A DNA stretch of 64,000 nucleotides, taken from the NCBI RefSeq assembly GCF_016653315.1, contig NZ_NHSH01000076.1, positions 1-64,000 of the forward strand, read 5' to 3'. Shown one piece after another: positions 1 to 8,848 of this stretch. The DNA is from Halochromatium roseum (lineage in GTDB: Bacteria > Pseudomonadota > Gammaproteobacteria > Chromatiales > Chromatiaceae). The notes beneath the pieces are model-generated. The model was not told the origin of the DNA. It saw only the letters and a program-made list of their open reading frames with translations, and searched no databases. A program made the translations under genes and the position numbers. Position 1 is the first letter of the stretch; every line of letters starts with the position of its first letter.

Positions 1-213
1 CAGGCGGTTTTGGATCGGGACAAGGCTCCCGAGGGTGGCGCTTGCCTGTGGTTCGCGAGCGATGAGAATGGCTCTCATCTGAAGGGCCTCGTGGCCCTTC
101 CGCGCGCTTTGCAGGCCCCGTTCGCGCTGCTCCGCCAGCGAAAACGCTCTGGGGCTGCAGGGGCCGGGTGGCCGAAAATCGCCGCAGCGCAAATGTCTCA
201 GTTAGAAATTTTA

Positions 214-241
214 TTGACTGATCTTGCCCAAGCCGTATAAT
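214..241 (+). promoter_or_regulatory. sigma-70 promoter of tRNA-Val
   Basis: TTGACT (214-219) and a perfect TATAAT (236-241) are separated by 16 bases. Transcription would start a few bases before the tRNA at 255, as expected for a stable RNA gene. The 200 bases upstream hold no gene I can support. Confidence 0.8.
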
Positions 242-254
242 GGCCGGCTTCGAC

Positions 255-331
255 AGGCGCGTAGCTCAGCTGGTTAGAGCACCACCTTGACATGGTGGGG
301 GTCGTTGGTTCGAGTCCAATCGCGCCTACCA
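255..331 (+). tRNA. tRNA-Val (anticodon GAC)
   Basis: The 77-nt cloverleaf has acceptor arms AGGCGCG (255-261) and CGCGCCT (321-327), an anticodon stem-loop with GAC at 289-291, a T-arm containing GGTTCGAGTCC, and an encoded discriminator A plus CCA (328-331). GAC reads GUC/GUU valine codons. It is preceded by its own promoter at 214-241 and followed by the thrS operon; no T-rich terminator hairpin is visible between the tRNA and thrS. Confidence 0.97.
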
Positions 332-515
332 ATCATTCGGTCATCGGCAATAAGGATGGTGTCGGGCCACCGGAGCCGTCAGCCTTAACCGGCGCGCATC
401 TGCGCACCGCGTATCTGGGGCTGGCGGTTTTTGGTTTCTGGTGGGCACATTGCGGCTGTCTGCCCTTTTCATGTGGCCTCTCGTATCGGCCACCACTGAC
501 TCGAGAGGTTTCGAG

Positions 516-2447
516 ATGCCAACGATCACCCTTCCAGATGGCTCCCAGCGACAGTACGAGGGGCCCGTGACAGTGCAGTCGATCGCCGCTGATATCGGGG
601 CCGGTCTGGCGAAGGCGACATTGGCAGGGTGGGTCAATGGCCAGCTGGTCGATGCGGCTTATTCGGTGGCGGATGATGCTGAGGTTGCGATTGTCACCAG
701 TCGTGATGAGGCTGCGCTGGATCTGTTGCGTCACGATGCGGCACATGTGATGGCGCAGGCTGTCCAAGAACTCTATCCAGGCACGCAGGTGACCATCGGT
801 CCGGCGATCGAGAACGGCTTCTATTACGACTTCGCGCGCGATGAGCCCTTTACCCCCGATGATCTGACTGCGATCGAGCAGCGCATGCACGAAATCGTGA
901 AGCGTGATCTGCCGATCCAACGCGAGGTCTGGGAGCGTGAGCACGCAAAGGCGGTGTTTGGCGATCTCGGTGAGACCTATAAGGTCGAGATCATTGACGA
1001 CATCATCCCCGAAGGCGAAGAGGTCTCGGTCTACCGTCAGGGTGACTGGTTCGATGTCTGCCGTGGTCCGCATCTGCCTAGCACCGGCAAGCTCGGCAAT
1101 GGCTTCAAGCTGATGAAACTGGCGGGGGCTTACTGGCGCGGGGATTCGAGCAATGCCATGTTGCAGCGCATCTACGGCACCGCTTGGCGCGATAAAAAGG
1201 AGCTCAAGGCCTATCTGCGCCGGCTCGAAGAGGCCGAGAAGCGCGATCATCGCAAGCTCGGTAAGCAGCTCGATCTATTCCACTTTCAGGACGAGGCGCC
1301 GGGGATGGCGTTCTGGCACCAAAAGGGCCGGATCATCTATCGTCAGGTCGAAGCGTACATGCGCGGCAAGCTTGAGGAGTATGGCTATCAGGAGGTCGAG
1401 ACGCCGCAGGTGCTGGATCGTTCACTCTGGGAGCGCTCCGGGCACTGGGAAAAGTTCGCCGACGACATGTTTACGACGCAGCTCGATGAGCGCGATTACG
1501 CGATCAAGCCGATGAATTGTCCGGGGCATATCCAGATCTTCAATCAGGGGCTGAAGAGCTACCGCGAACTGCCGCTGAAGATCGCCGAGTTTGGCGTTGT
1601 GCATCGCAGCGAGCCTTCCGGAACCCTGCACGGGCTGATGCGCGCGCGCCGCTTCACGCAGGACGATGCCCACGTCTTTTGCACCGAGGAACAGCTGCAG
1701 CAAGAGGTTGCGACGCTGATCGAGATGGTGTTTGAGACCTATCACGACTTTGGCTTCGATCAGATCAATCTGGCGCTTTCGTTGCGTCCGCAGAAGCGAG
1801 TCGGCAGCGATGAGCTCTGGGATAAGGGCGAGGCGGCGCTTGATAAGGCGCTGCGCGACAAGGGTCTGGAGTTTCGCGTGCAGCCCGGCGAAGGCGCCTT
1901 CTATGGCCCCAAGATCGAGTTTACACTGCGCGATAGTATCGGCCGTAGCTGGCAATGTGGCACCATTCAGGTCGATTTTTCGATGCCTGGCCGGCTTGGT
2001 GCCTACTATATCGGCGAGGACAATGCGAAGCAGGTGCCGGTGATGATTCACCGTGCCATTCTTGGCTCGATGGAGCGTTTCATTGGTATCTTGATCGAGC
2101 ACTACGCAGGTGCACTGCCGCTTTGGCTGGCGCCGGTGCAGGCGGTCGTGCTGACCATTACCGATCATCAGCGTGAGTATGCCGAGCAGGTGGCTAAGGT
2201 GTTGCGAGATAAGGGGTTCCGTGTCGATTCCGACTTGAGGAACGAGAAGATCGGCTTTAAGATTCGCGAGCACACGCTGCAGAAGGTGCCCTATTTGCTC
2301 GTGGCGGGCGATCGCGAGATGGAGAGCCAGACCCTGGCCCTCCGTAATCGCCAAGGCGCGGATTTAGGGGTGGTCAGGCTCGATGCGTTAGCGCAGAGAC
2401 TCGGTGACGAGGTTGCCGAGCGTGCCAACGGGGCCATCCCGTCCTGA
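516..2447 (+). CDS. thrS: threonine--tRNA ligase ThrRS
   Basis: Class II synthetase that charges tRNA-Thr in the cytosol. The 643-residue product has the usual length. An N-terminal TGS-like domain (about 1-60) is followed by the editing domain with a zinc-binding-like HDAAH motif near residue 75 and ENGFYYDF, then the catalytic core with the motif 2-like stretch MNCPGH, whose Cys and His bind the catalytic zinc in this family, and a C-terminal anticodon-binding domain. ATG 516 was chosen because the family begins MPxITLPDGS there and GAGAGG lies just upstream; the frame stays open to 441 but those residues are not conserved. It is the first gene of the conserved thrS-infC-rpmI-rplT-pheST-ihfA block. 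No E. coli-like ThrRS operator could be established by eye. Confidence 0.97.
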   Translation: MPTITLPDGSQRQYEGPVTVQSIAADIGAGLAKATLAGWVNGQLVDAAYSVADDAEVAIVTSRDEAALDLLRHDAAHVMAQAVQELYPGTQVTIGPAIENGFYYDFARDEPFTPDDLTAIEQRMHEIVKRDLPIQREVWEREHAKAVFGDLGETYKVEIIDDIIPEGEEVSVYRQGDWFDVCRGPHLPSTGKLGNGFKLMKLAGAYWRGDSSNAMLQRIYGTAWRDKKELKAYLRRLEEAEKRDHRKLGKQLDLFHFQDEAPGMAFWHQKGRIIYRQVEAYMRGKLEEYGYQEVETPQVLDRSLWERSGHWEKFADDMFTTQLDERDYAIKPMNCPGHIQIFNQGLKSYRELPLKIAEFGVVHRSEPSGTLHGLMRARRFTQDDAHVFCTEEQLQQEVATLIEMVFETYHDFGFDQINLALSLRPQKRVGSDELWDKGEAALDKALRDKGLEFRVQPGEGAFYGPKIEFTLRDSIGRSWQCGTIQVDFSMPGRLGAYYIGEDNAKQVPVMIHRAILGSMERFIGILIEHYAGALPLWLAPVQAVVLTITDHQREYAEQVAKVLRDKGFRVDSDLRNEKIGFKIREHTLQKVPYLLVAGDREMESQTLALRNRQGADLGVVRLDALAQRLGDEVAERANGAIPS

Positions 2448-2647
2448 GTCACCGCTGCTTTTGCATTTCTATTTTCGGCCTGTCCGCTTAACCGGGTTTA
2501 TGTAAGCCGTTGATGTATGTTGGGAGTCGCGCGGCCCGATAGGCGTGTTGTTATCGAGCGTCGCTTTGTGCTGGCCTCCAGGCTGGGTCCTGGCCTGTCA
2601 GGCATCGCGCTGCTATCGGTCTTTTCGTAGTTCGGAGGAAGTCTGCT

Positions 2648-3166
2648 ATCGCTGCACCAAAACGCAACCGCGTCAATGATGAGATCTCGGTTCCAAGGGT
2701 CCGTTTGATTGCCGAGGATGGCAGCCAGGTCGGTATTCTCGACCTCGCTGATGCCGTTCAGAAAGCGACTGAAGTGAGCCTGGATCTCGTCGAGATCGAT
2801 CCCAACGCTGATCCACCGGTCTGCCGGCTGATGGATTACGGGCGCTTTCGGTTCGATCAGAAAAAGAAACAGAACGAGGCGCGCAAAAAGCAAAAGCAGG
2901 TTCAGGTTAAGGAAGTCAAGTTTCGACCTGGTACTGATATCGGCGACTATCAGGTCAAGCTCAAGAACCTGACCCGGTTCCTGAATGAGGGCGATAAGGC
3001 GAAGGTCACCATGCGTTTTCGTGGCCGTGAGCACGCGCACCGTGAGTTGGGCCTCGATCTGCTTCGGCGGGTCGAAAAAGATCTATCCGACATCAGCATT
3101 GTCGAGCAACAGCCGCAGATGGAAGGGCGGCAGATGATCATGGTCCTAGGGCCTAAAAAGCACTAA
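2648..3166 (+). CDS. infC: translation initiation factor IF-3 (AUC start codon)
   Basis: IF-3 binds the 30S subunit, blocks premature 50S joining and proofreads the initiation codon. The 172-residue product shows the N-domain ([28 protein letters not shown]), a Lys-rich linker and the C-domain ([32 protein letters not shown]). Conserved N-terminal residues ([16 protein letters not shown]) lie upstream of the first standard start (TTG 2705). The frame offers ATC at 2648, nine bases after a perfect GGAGG (2634-2638). E. coli infC starts with AUU, which lets IF-3 repress its own translation, so an AUC start is fully in character. The roughly 200 bases after thrS show no clear terminator. Start by inference; gene identity certain. 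Confidence 0.93.
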   Translation: MAAPKRNRVNDEISVPRVRLIAEDGSQVGILDLADAVQKATEVSLDLVEIDPNADPPVCRLMDYGRFRFDQKKKQNEARKKQKQVQVKEVKFRPGTDIGDYQVKLKNLTRFLNEGDKAKVTMRFRGREHAHRELGLDLLRRVEKDLSDISIVEQQPQMEGRQMIMVLGPKKH

Positions 3167-3244
3167 CAACGTGACCGTGATGGAGACGCTTTATCGTCTG
3201 GAATGGCGATGCGCTCTGCTCCGTCTGCTAACTGTTGTTCGTCG

Positions 3245-3290
3245 CGCGTATCCAATACGCGGCGCTCGGGCCGGGCTTCCGATGCGCCGC
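3245..3290 (+). promoter_or_regulatory. candidate alternative hairpins in the rpmI leader
   Basis: CGCGTA (3245-3250) can pair with TACGCG (3256-3261), while GCGGCGC (3259-3265) can pair with GCGCCGC (3284-3290). The two stems share bases 3259-3261 and so exclude each other. In E. coli the rpmI-rplT region is controlled by L20 through structured mRNA in this position, so this may be an analogous switch. No pseudoknot was proven here. Confidence 0.3.
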
Positions 3291-3341
3291 ATCCAATAAG
3301 CTGCCGACTGGATCGGCGGCAAGCACACTACGGAGTAAAAA

Positions 3342-3539
3342 ATGCCCAAGATCAAGACGAATCGTGGTGCCGCGAAACGCTTTGCGCGTACGGCATCTGG
3401 ACTGTTCAAACGCAATGCCTCGCATCGCCGGCATATTCTGACCAAGAAGGCAACCAAGCGGAAACGTCAGCTGCGTAAGAATCACCTGCTGCACAAGGCC
3501 GACAACCGGGCGGCACGTCGGATGATGCCTTATTGCTGA
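3342..3539 (+). CDS. rpmI: 50S ribosomal protein L35
   Basis: A small basic protein of the large ribosomal subunit. The 65 residues match the family length and pattern: an N-terminal [14 protein letters not shown], a TxSGLFKRNxSHRRHIL centre, and a basic C-terminal half ending in [13 protein letters not shown] lies seven bases before the ATG. It sits 175 bases after infC and 88 before rplT, the universal infC-rpmI-rplT order, and is expected to be translationally coupled to rplT. Confidence 0.97.
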   Translation: MPKIKTNRGAAKRFARTASGLFKRNASHRRHILTKKATKRKRQLRKNHLLHKADNRAARRMMPYC

Positions 3540-3627
3540 GTCCCCTTGGGTCGCTGAGTAGGGATACATTGGCTGCTGAGCCAAACCTTGCTCCACGATG
3601 ACGATTTGAACACTTCGGAGAAGAGAT

Positions 3628-3993
3628 ATGCCACGCGTTAAACGCGGCGTGACCGCGCACGCTCGCCACAAGAAGGTCCTCGACCAAGCGAAGGGTTATT
3701 ACGGCGCCCGCAGCAAGGTCTACCGGGTCGCCAAGCAGGCGGTCATCAAGGCCGGTCAGTACGCCTACCGTGATCGCCGTCAGCGTAAGCGCCAGTTCCG
3801 TGCGCTCTGGATTGCGCGGATCAATGCTGCCGCGCGCCTGCATGGGCTGTCGTACAGCCGCATGATCGACGGGCTCAACAAGGCAAACGTCGAGATCGAT
3901 CGCAAGATGCTCGCCGAGCTCGCATTCGAGAATGAGCCGGCGTTCGGTGCGCTGGCCGAGCAGGCCAAGGCGGCCCTGGCTGAAGCCTCTTAA
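3628..3993 (+). CDS. rplT: 50S ribosomal protein L20
   Basis: L20 binds 23S rRNA early in 50S assembly and, in E. coli, represses rpmI-rplT translation by binding the operon leader. The 121-residue product carries the signature [16 protein letters not shown], the basic helix with [17 protein letters not shown], and the globular C-domain containing [17 protein letters not shown]. The purine-rich GGAGAAGAG is a clear ribosome binding site. It is followed after 71 bases by pheS. Confidence 0.98.
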   Translation: MPRVKRGVTAHARHKKVLDQAKGYYGARSKVYRVAKQAVIKAGQYAYRDRRQRKRQFRALWIARINAAARLHGLSYSRMIDGLNKANVEIDRKMLAELAFENEPAFGALAEQAKAALAEAS

Positions 3994-4001
3994 TGATGTA
4001 G

Positions 4002-5111
<1,110 letters not shown>

Positions 5112-5118
5112 CCTCGGT

Positions 5119-5148
5119 GGTCCTGACCCCAATGGTCCTGATTCCAAT
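5119..5148 (+). repeat. 15-bp tandem duplication in the pheS-pheT spacer
   Basis: GGTCCTGACCCCAAT (5119-5133) is followed directly by GGTCCTGATTCCAAT (5134-5148), two substitutions apart. The core CTGACCCCAA recurs at 24749 and 35619, so this may also be a member of a dispersed repeat. Confidence 0.75.
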
Positions 5149-5200
5149 CATCACGTGAACAACAGTAAGGCTCGAATGGCGCGTTTGCGCGGGGTGGCTT

Positions 5201-7702
5201 ATGCGCTTTAGTGAATCCTGGCTGCGCGAGTGGGTGAATCCGCCGCATGCGGTGCAGGCGCTCTGCGATCAGCTCAGCATGGCTGGCCTTGAGGTCGATG
5301 CGCTCGAGCCGGTCGCGCCGGCCTGCTCCGGGGTCGCCATCGGGGCGGTCTTGGCCGTTGAGCCGCATCCGGATGCCACCAAGCTGCGGGTCTGTCGGGT
5401 CGATGTCGGCGAGGACGAGCCGCTGCAGATCGTCTGCGGTGCAGCCAATGTCGCGGCTGGGCAGCGGGTGCCGGTGGCGCGGATCGGCGCCGTGCTGCCC
5501 GGGGACTTCAAGATCAAGAAGGCCAAGCTGCGGGGTGTCGCCTCGCAGGGCATGATCTGCTCGGCCTCTGAGCTGGGCTTGGCCGAGCGTTCGGACGGTA
5601 TCATGACCCTGCCGGGCGATGCGCCGGTGGGCGAGGATCTGCGCGCTTGGCTGGCGTTGGACGACCACGCGATTGAGCTGGATCTGACCCCCGATCGCAG
5701 CGACTGCCTAAGTGTCGCCGGTGTCGCGCGCGAAGTCGGTGTGCTCAACCGCCTGAGCGTGACTGCGCCGGCGGCAACGCCGGTGGCGCCAACGCACGAT
5801 GATGGCTACAGCGTGCAGCTCGAGGCTCCAGCTGCCTGCCCGCGCTATCTATGTCGCATCGTCCGCGATCTCGACCCGAGCGCCGAGACGCCGTTGTGGA
5901 TGACAGAGCGGCTGCGTCGCAGTGGGCTGCGGCCGATCTCGCCGATGGTTGACGTGACCAACTATGTGTTGCTTGAGCTTGGTCAGCCATTGCATGCGTT
6001 CGATCTCGAAAAGCTCGAAGGTCCGATCCAAGTGCGACTGTCACGGTCCGGCGAGCGCTTGGCGTTGCTCAATGACGAGGCGGTCGAACTCGATGACGAT
6101 ACCTTGGTGATTGCCGACAGCAACGGGCCGGTGGCGATGGCGGGTGTCATGGGGGGCGCAGCCAGCGCCGTCTCTGAGACTACCTGCGATATCCTGCTCG
6201 AGAGCGCGTTCTTCGCGCCTGAGGCGATTGCTGGACGGGCGCGCCGCTATGGGCTGCACACCGATTCATCGCACCGTTTCGAGCGCGGCGTCGATCCGAT
6301 GCTGCAGCAGCGGGCCATCGAGCGCGCAACCGCGCTGCTACTGGCGATTGCTGGCGGTCGTCCCGGGCCTGTGGTCGAAGCACGCTCTGAGGGCGATCTG
6401 CCGCGGCCGGTATCACTGTTGCTGCGGCGCACCCGTATTCGGCAGGTGCTTGGCATCGCGCCCGAGGACGCGCAGGTGATGGATATCCTAAGCCGGCTCG
6501 GGATGACGCTCGAGCCAAGCCGCAACGGGGCCTGCGAGAACCGTGCTCGCGGGAACAGTACAGACGGGAAGGATGCTGGCGAGAAGGGGGCGACAGAGAA
6601 CCGCGTGAGCGATGACCCCGGCGCCGAAGGCTGGCAGGTGACTGCGCCCTCGCAGCGCTTTGATATCCAGCGCGAGGTGGACCTGATCGCCGAGATTGGC
6701 CGCATCTACGGCTACAACGCGATCCCGGTGACCCATGCACGCTCCGCGGCCTTCACCCGCGCGCCGCAAGAGATGGCCTTTGATCTTGAGTTGGCACGGC
6801 GCACCTTAGTCGCCCGCGGCTACTTTGAGGCGATCACCTACAGCTTCGTCAGCCCGGAGCAAAATGGCTGGTTTGACCCGAGCCCATCATCGGCGCCCTT
6901 GAGCCTTGCCAATCCGCTCTCGGCTGAGCTTTCGGTGATGCGCAGCAGCCTCTGGCCGGGCCTGATTCAGGTGATGCGGCAAAATCTGGCGCGTCAGCAG
7001 CCACGGGTGCGTCTGTTCGAGACTGGGCTGCGGTTTCTCGGTGGCGCTGACAACCTGCGTCAGGCACCGAGTCTGGCGGGCGCGGTGGTGGGCACAGTGC
7101 TGGCTGAACAATGGGGTGCGACCAAATGTTTGGTCGACTTCTTCGACCTCAAGGCCGATCTCGAGGCGGTGTTGACGCAGACTGGCCGGCTCGATGCGCT
7201 CCGGTTAGCGCCGCCAGCTTCGGAGTCTGGTGCACATCCGGCGCTGCATCCGGGACAGAGCGCCGAACTCTGGCTCGGCGAACAGTCGATTGGCTGGATC
7301 GGCACACTGCATCCGCTGCTGGCACGACGGCTTGAACTGCCCAATGAGGTGCAGCTGTTCGAGATCGACCTCGCCGCGCTTGGTGTTGGCGAGCGACCGG
7401 CGTTCGAGCCGCTGTCGCGGTTTCCGTCGATCCGCCGCGATCTGGCGATTGTCGTTCCGGCTGCGCTGCCGTTCGAGCGGGTGCGGCAGGCGGTGATGGC
7501 CAGCGCTGGCGATTTGCTCAAGCAGCTGATCCTGTTCGATCAATACCAGGGTGACAAGATCGAATCAGATCACAAAAGCTTAGCTTTCGGATTGATTTTA
7601 CAAGCCTCTTCTCAGACACTTACTGATGCTGATGTGGACGCTGTGGTGCAAGCCGTGGTCGAGCGGCTTGAGCAAGAACTGGGAGCTAAGCTGCGGACCT
7701 GA
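5201..7702 (+). CDS. pheT: phenylalanine--tRNA ligase beta subunit
   Basis: Beta subunit of PheRS, carrying the tRNA-binding and editing domains. The order is: MRFSESWLREWV start, EMAP/tRNA-binding domain (about 40-150), B3/B4 editing domain (FERGVDP near 292-300), B5, catalytic-like core and the C-terminal FDX-ACB domain (FPSIRRDLAIVVP). At 833 residues it is longer than the usual 790-800. The excess is largely a hydrophilic Gly/Asn/Asp/Glu-rich insert at residues 441-477, inside the B5 region between LGMTLEP and WQVTAPSQRFD; it contains partly repeated GAGAACCG-type DNA and looks like a late in-frame insertion. Start ATG fits the family N-terminus exactly. It is followed by a possible attenuating terminator and ihfA. 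Confidence 0.97.
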   Translation: MRFSESWLREWVNPPHAVQALCDQLSMAGLEVDALEPVAPACSGVAIGAVLAVEPHPDATKLRVCRVDVGEDEPLQIVCGAANVAAGQRVPVARIGAVLPGDFKIKKAKLRGVASQGMICSASELGLAERSDGIMTLPGDAPVGEDLRAWLALDDHAIELDLTPDRSDCLSVAGVAREVGVLNRLSVTAPAATPVAPTHDDGYSVQLEAPAACPRYLCRIVRDLDPSAETPLWMTERLRRSGLRPISPMVDVTNYVLLELGQPLHAFDLEKLEGPIQVRLSRSGERLALLNDEAVELDDDTLVIADSNGPVAMAGVMGGAASAVSETTCDILLESAFFAPEAIAGRARRYGLHTDSSHRFERGVDPMLQQRAIERATALLLAIAGGRPGPVVEARSEGDLPRPVSLLLRRTRIRQVLGIAPEDAQVMDILSRLGMTLEPSRNGACENRARGNSTDGKDAGEKGATENRVSDDPGAEGWQVTAPSQRFDIQREVDLIAEIGRIYGYNAIPVTHARSAAFTRAPQEMAFDLELARRTLVARGYFEAITYSFVSPEQNGWFDPSPSSAPLSLANPLSAELSVMRSSLWPGLIQVMRQNLARQQPRVRLFETGLRFLGGADNLRQAPSLAGAVVGTVLAEQWGATKCLVDFFDLKADLEAVLTQTGRLDALRLAPPASESGAHPALHPGQSAELWLGEQSIGWIGTLHPLLARRLELPNEVQLFEIDLAALGVGERPAFEPLSRFPSIRRDLAIVVPAALPFERVRQAVMASAGDLLKQLILFDQYQGDKIESDHKSLAFGLILQASSQTLTDADVDAVVQAVVERLEQELGAKLRT

Positions 7703-7736
7703 GCCCTGGCGACGCGGAGGTCGGGCGTCTTGTGCC

Positions 7737-7770
7737 GCCTGCCGCTTTGGTCTTTGGCGCAGGCTTTTTT
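7737..7770 (+). terminator. possible terminator/attenuator between pheT and ihfA
   Basis: GCCTGC (7737-7742) pairs with GCAGGC (7759-7764) and is followed directly by six Ts (7765-7770). The stem is only six perfect pairs with a 16-base loop, so it may be partial; in relatives ihfA is often read from both pheT and its own promoter. Confidence 0.45.
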
Positions 7771-7811
7771 ACGGCCTCCCCTGATGGTTTTGAGGAGCAG
7801 AGTAGGTTTTT

Positions 7812-8111
7812 ATGGCACTCACCAAAGCGGATATGGCGGAGCATCTGTTCGAAGTGCTCGGGCTGAATAAGCGCGAGGCCAAGGACGTGGTCGAGATGTT
7901 TTTCGAGGAGATCCGCACAGCCTTAGAGCAGGGTGAGCAGGTCAAGCTCTCCGGCTTCGGCAATTTCGATCTCCGCGAGAAAAAACAGCGACCGGGGCGG
8001 AACCCGAAGACCGGTGAGGAGATACCGATCACTGCGCGGCGCGTTGTCACCTTCCGGCCCGGACAAAAATTGAAATCGCGGGTCGAAGCCTATGTTGGAA
8101 ACGAGCGTTAG
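7812..8111 (+). CDS. ihfA: integration host factor subunit alpha
   Basis: DNA-bending nucleoid protein; IHF-alpha pairs with IHF-beta to make sharp bends used in recombination, replication and sigma-54 transcription. The 99 residues cover the complete HU/IHF fold: [12 protein letters not shown] start, the dimer helices, [11 protein letters not shown]-like centre ([16 protein letters not shown]) and the DNA-binding arm with [14 protein letters not shown]. Its presence after pheT is the standard gammaproteobacterial order. The last 20 bases overlap the next gene, suggesting coupled translation. The sigma-54 activator at 46.4 kb may use IHF, but that is inference. Confidence 0.98.
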   Translation: MALTKADMAEHLFEVLGLNKREAKDVVEMFFEEIRTALEQGEQVKLSGFGNFDLREKKQRPGRNPKTGEEIPITARRVVTFRPGQKLKSRVEAYVGNER

Positions 8112-8460
8112 CCTCAAAGAACTGCCGCCGATCCCAACCAAGCGCTACTTCACCATCGGTGAGGTGAGTGAGCTTTGCGACGTCAAGCCGCACGTGCTGC
8201 GCTACTGGGAGCAAGAGTTCCCGCAGCTAAAGCCGGTAAAACGTCGTGGCAACCGCCGTTACTACCAGCATCATGATGTTGTGATGGTGCGTCGTATCCG
8301 CGGACTGCTCTATGAGCAGGGCTTTACCATCGGCGGTGCGCGCCAGCAGCTGAGCGGAGAGCCGGCGAAAAAGGACAGTACGCAGAGCCATCAGATCATC
8401 AAACAGGTGCGTTTAGAACTCGAGGAGATCCTGCACGACCTTCGCCGTCGTTCACATTGA
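8092..8460 (+). CDS. MerR family transcriptional regulator
   Basis: A 122-residue MerR-type regulator of the small family found directly downstream of ihfA in many gammaproteobacteria. Residues about 18-85 form the winged helix-turn-helix ([26 protein letters not shown], then [13 protein letters not shown]), followed by a short basic helix and a C-terminal dimerisation helix. There is no C-terminal effector domain or cysteine cluster, so no metal or drug ligand can be proposed. The ATG lies inside the ihfA 3' end, out of frame, giving a 20-base overlap. Target genes are unknown. Confidence 0.92.
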   Translation: MLETSVSLKELPPIPTKRYFTIGEVSELCDVKPHVLRYWEQEFPQLKPVKRRGNRRYYQHHDVVMVRRIRGLLYEQGFTIGGARQQLSGEPAKKDSTQSHQIIKQVRLELEEILHDLRRRSH

Positions 8461-8495
8461 CCCTAGCCGCGCTTGGGGTTATGCTGGTGGACTTT

Positions 8496-8572
8496 CCGGG
8501 CGTAGCGCAGTCTGGTAGCGCACCACAATGGGGTTGTGGGGGTCGCAGGTTCGAATCCTGCCGCCCGGACCA
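8496..8572 (+). tRNA. tRNA-Pro (anticodon GGG)
   Basis: A 77-nt cloverleaf with acceptor arms CCGGGCG (8496-8502) and CGCCCGG (8562-8568), anticodon stem CCACA/TGTGG with GGG at 8530-8532, a T-arm with GGTTCGAATCC, and encoded ACCA at the end (8569-8572). It reads CCC/CCU proline codons. It lies 35 bases after the MerR gene and is followed by a strong terminator. Confidence 0.97.
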
Positions 8573-8580
8573 TCTTGAAG

Positions 8581-8615
8581 AACGCGGTAACGGTTTGGCT
8601 GTTGCCGCGTTTTTT
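8581..8615 (+). terminator. rho-independent terminator after tRNA-Pro
   Basis: AACGCGGTAAC (8581-8591) pairs with GTTGCCGCGTT (8601-8611) except for one T-G position, with a nine-base loop, and runs into six Ts (8610-8615). It closes the tRNA transcript and probably the thrS-to-merR block. Confidence 0.88.
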
Positions 8616-8678
8616 ATGTCTCGCGTTTTTTGTGCCTTCGCTGCACGCCCGACCACGATTCTCCTAAAAAACGCTGCT

Positions 8679-8717
8679 AAAAAGAGCATTTTGACCGCAG
8701 ATTTTGCAGATTAACGC
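8679..8717 (+). repeat. dispersed repeat, copy 1 (plus orientation)
   Basis: An A-rich lead AAAAAGAGCA, four variable bases, then ACCGCAGA and a GCAGATTAACGC tail. The same order (AAAAAGAGCA, four bases, ACCGCAGA, GCAGATGAACGC) recurs at 42171-42218. With 8801-8826 it forms an inverted pair around an 80-base centre just upstream of hypF. Confidence 0.65.
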
Positions 8718-8800
8718 CGCGATTTCAGTAGGCTGCTGCTCCTCAATACCTCACTCGCTAGGTGACCTTGCTCAACCTTCTAGGGCCTTGTTTTATCTTC

Positions 8801-8826
8801 TTTTAATCTGCGCGTATCTGCGGTTT
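8801..8826 (-). repeat. dispersed repeat, copy 2 (inverted)
   Basis: Read on the minus strand this segment is AAACCGCAGATA followed by CGCGCAGATTAAAA, matching the core of the plus-strand copy at 8679-8717. The pair could fold into a long imperfect stem in the hypF leader, or may simply mark two insertions. Confidence 0.55.
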
Positions 8827-8848
8827 ATAGGATTATCTGTTGCAGATC

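Noticed and set aside
10-240. Open frame of 76 codons at the left edge
   Set aside because: No recognisable motif, no ribosome binding site, and it overlaps the tRNA-Val promoter; the codon pattern looks accidental.
333-1250. Long minus-strand open frame opposite thrS
   Set aside because: It is the antisense shadow of a well-conserved gene in GC-rich DNA; composition matches that of reverse-frame artefacts.
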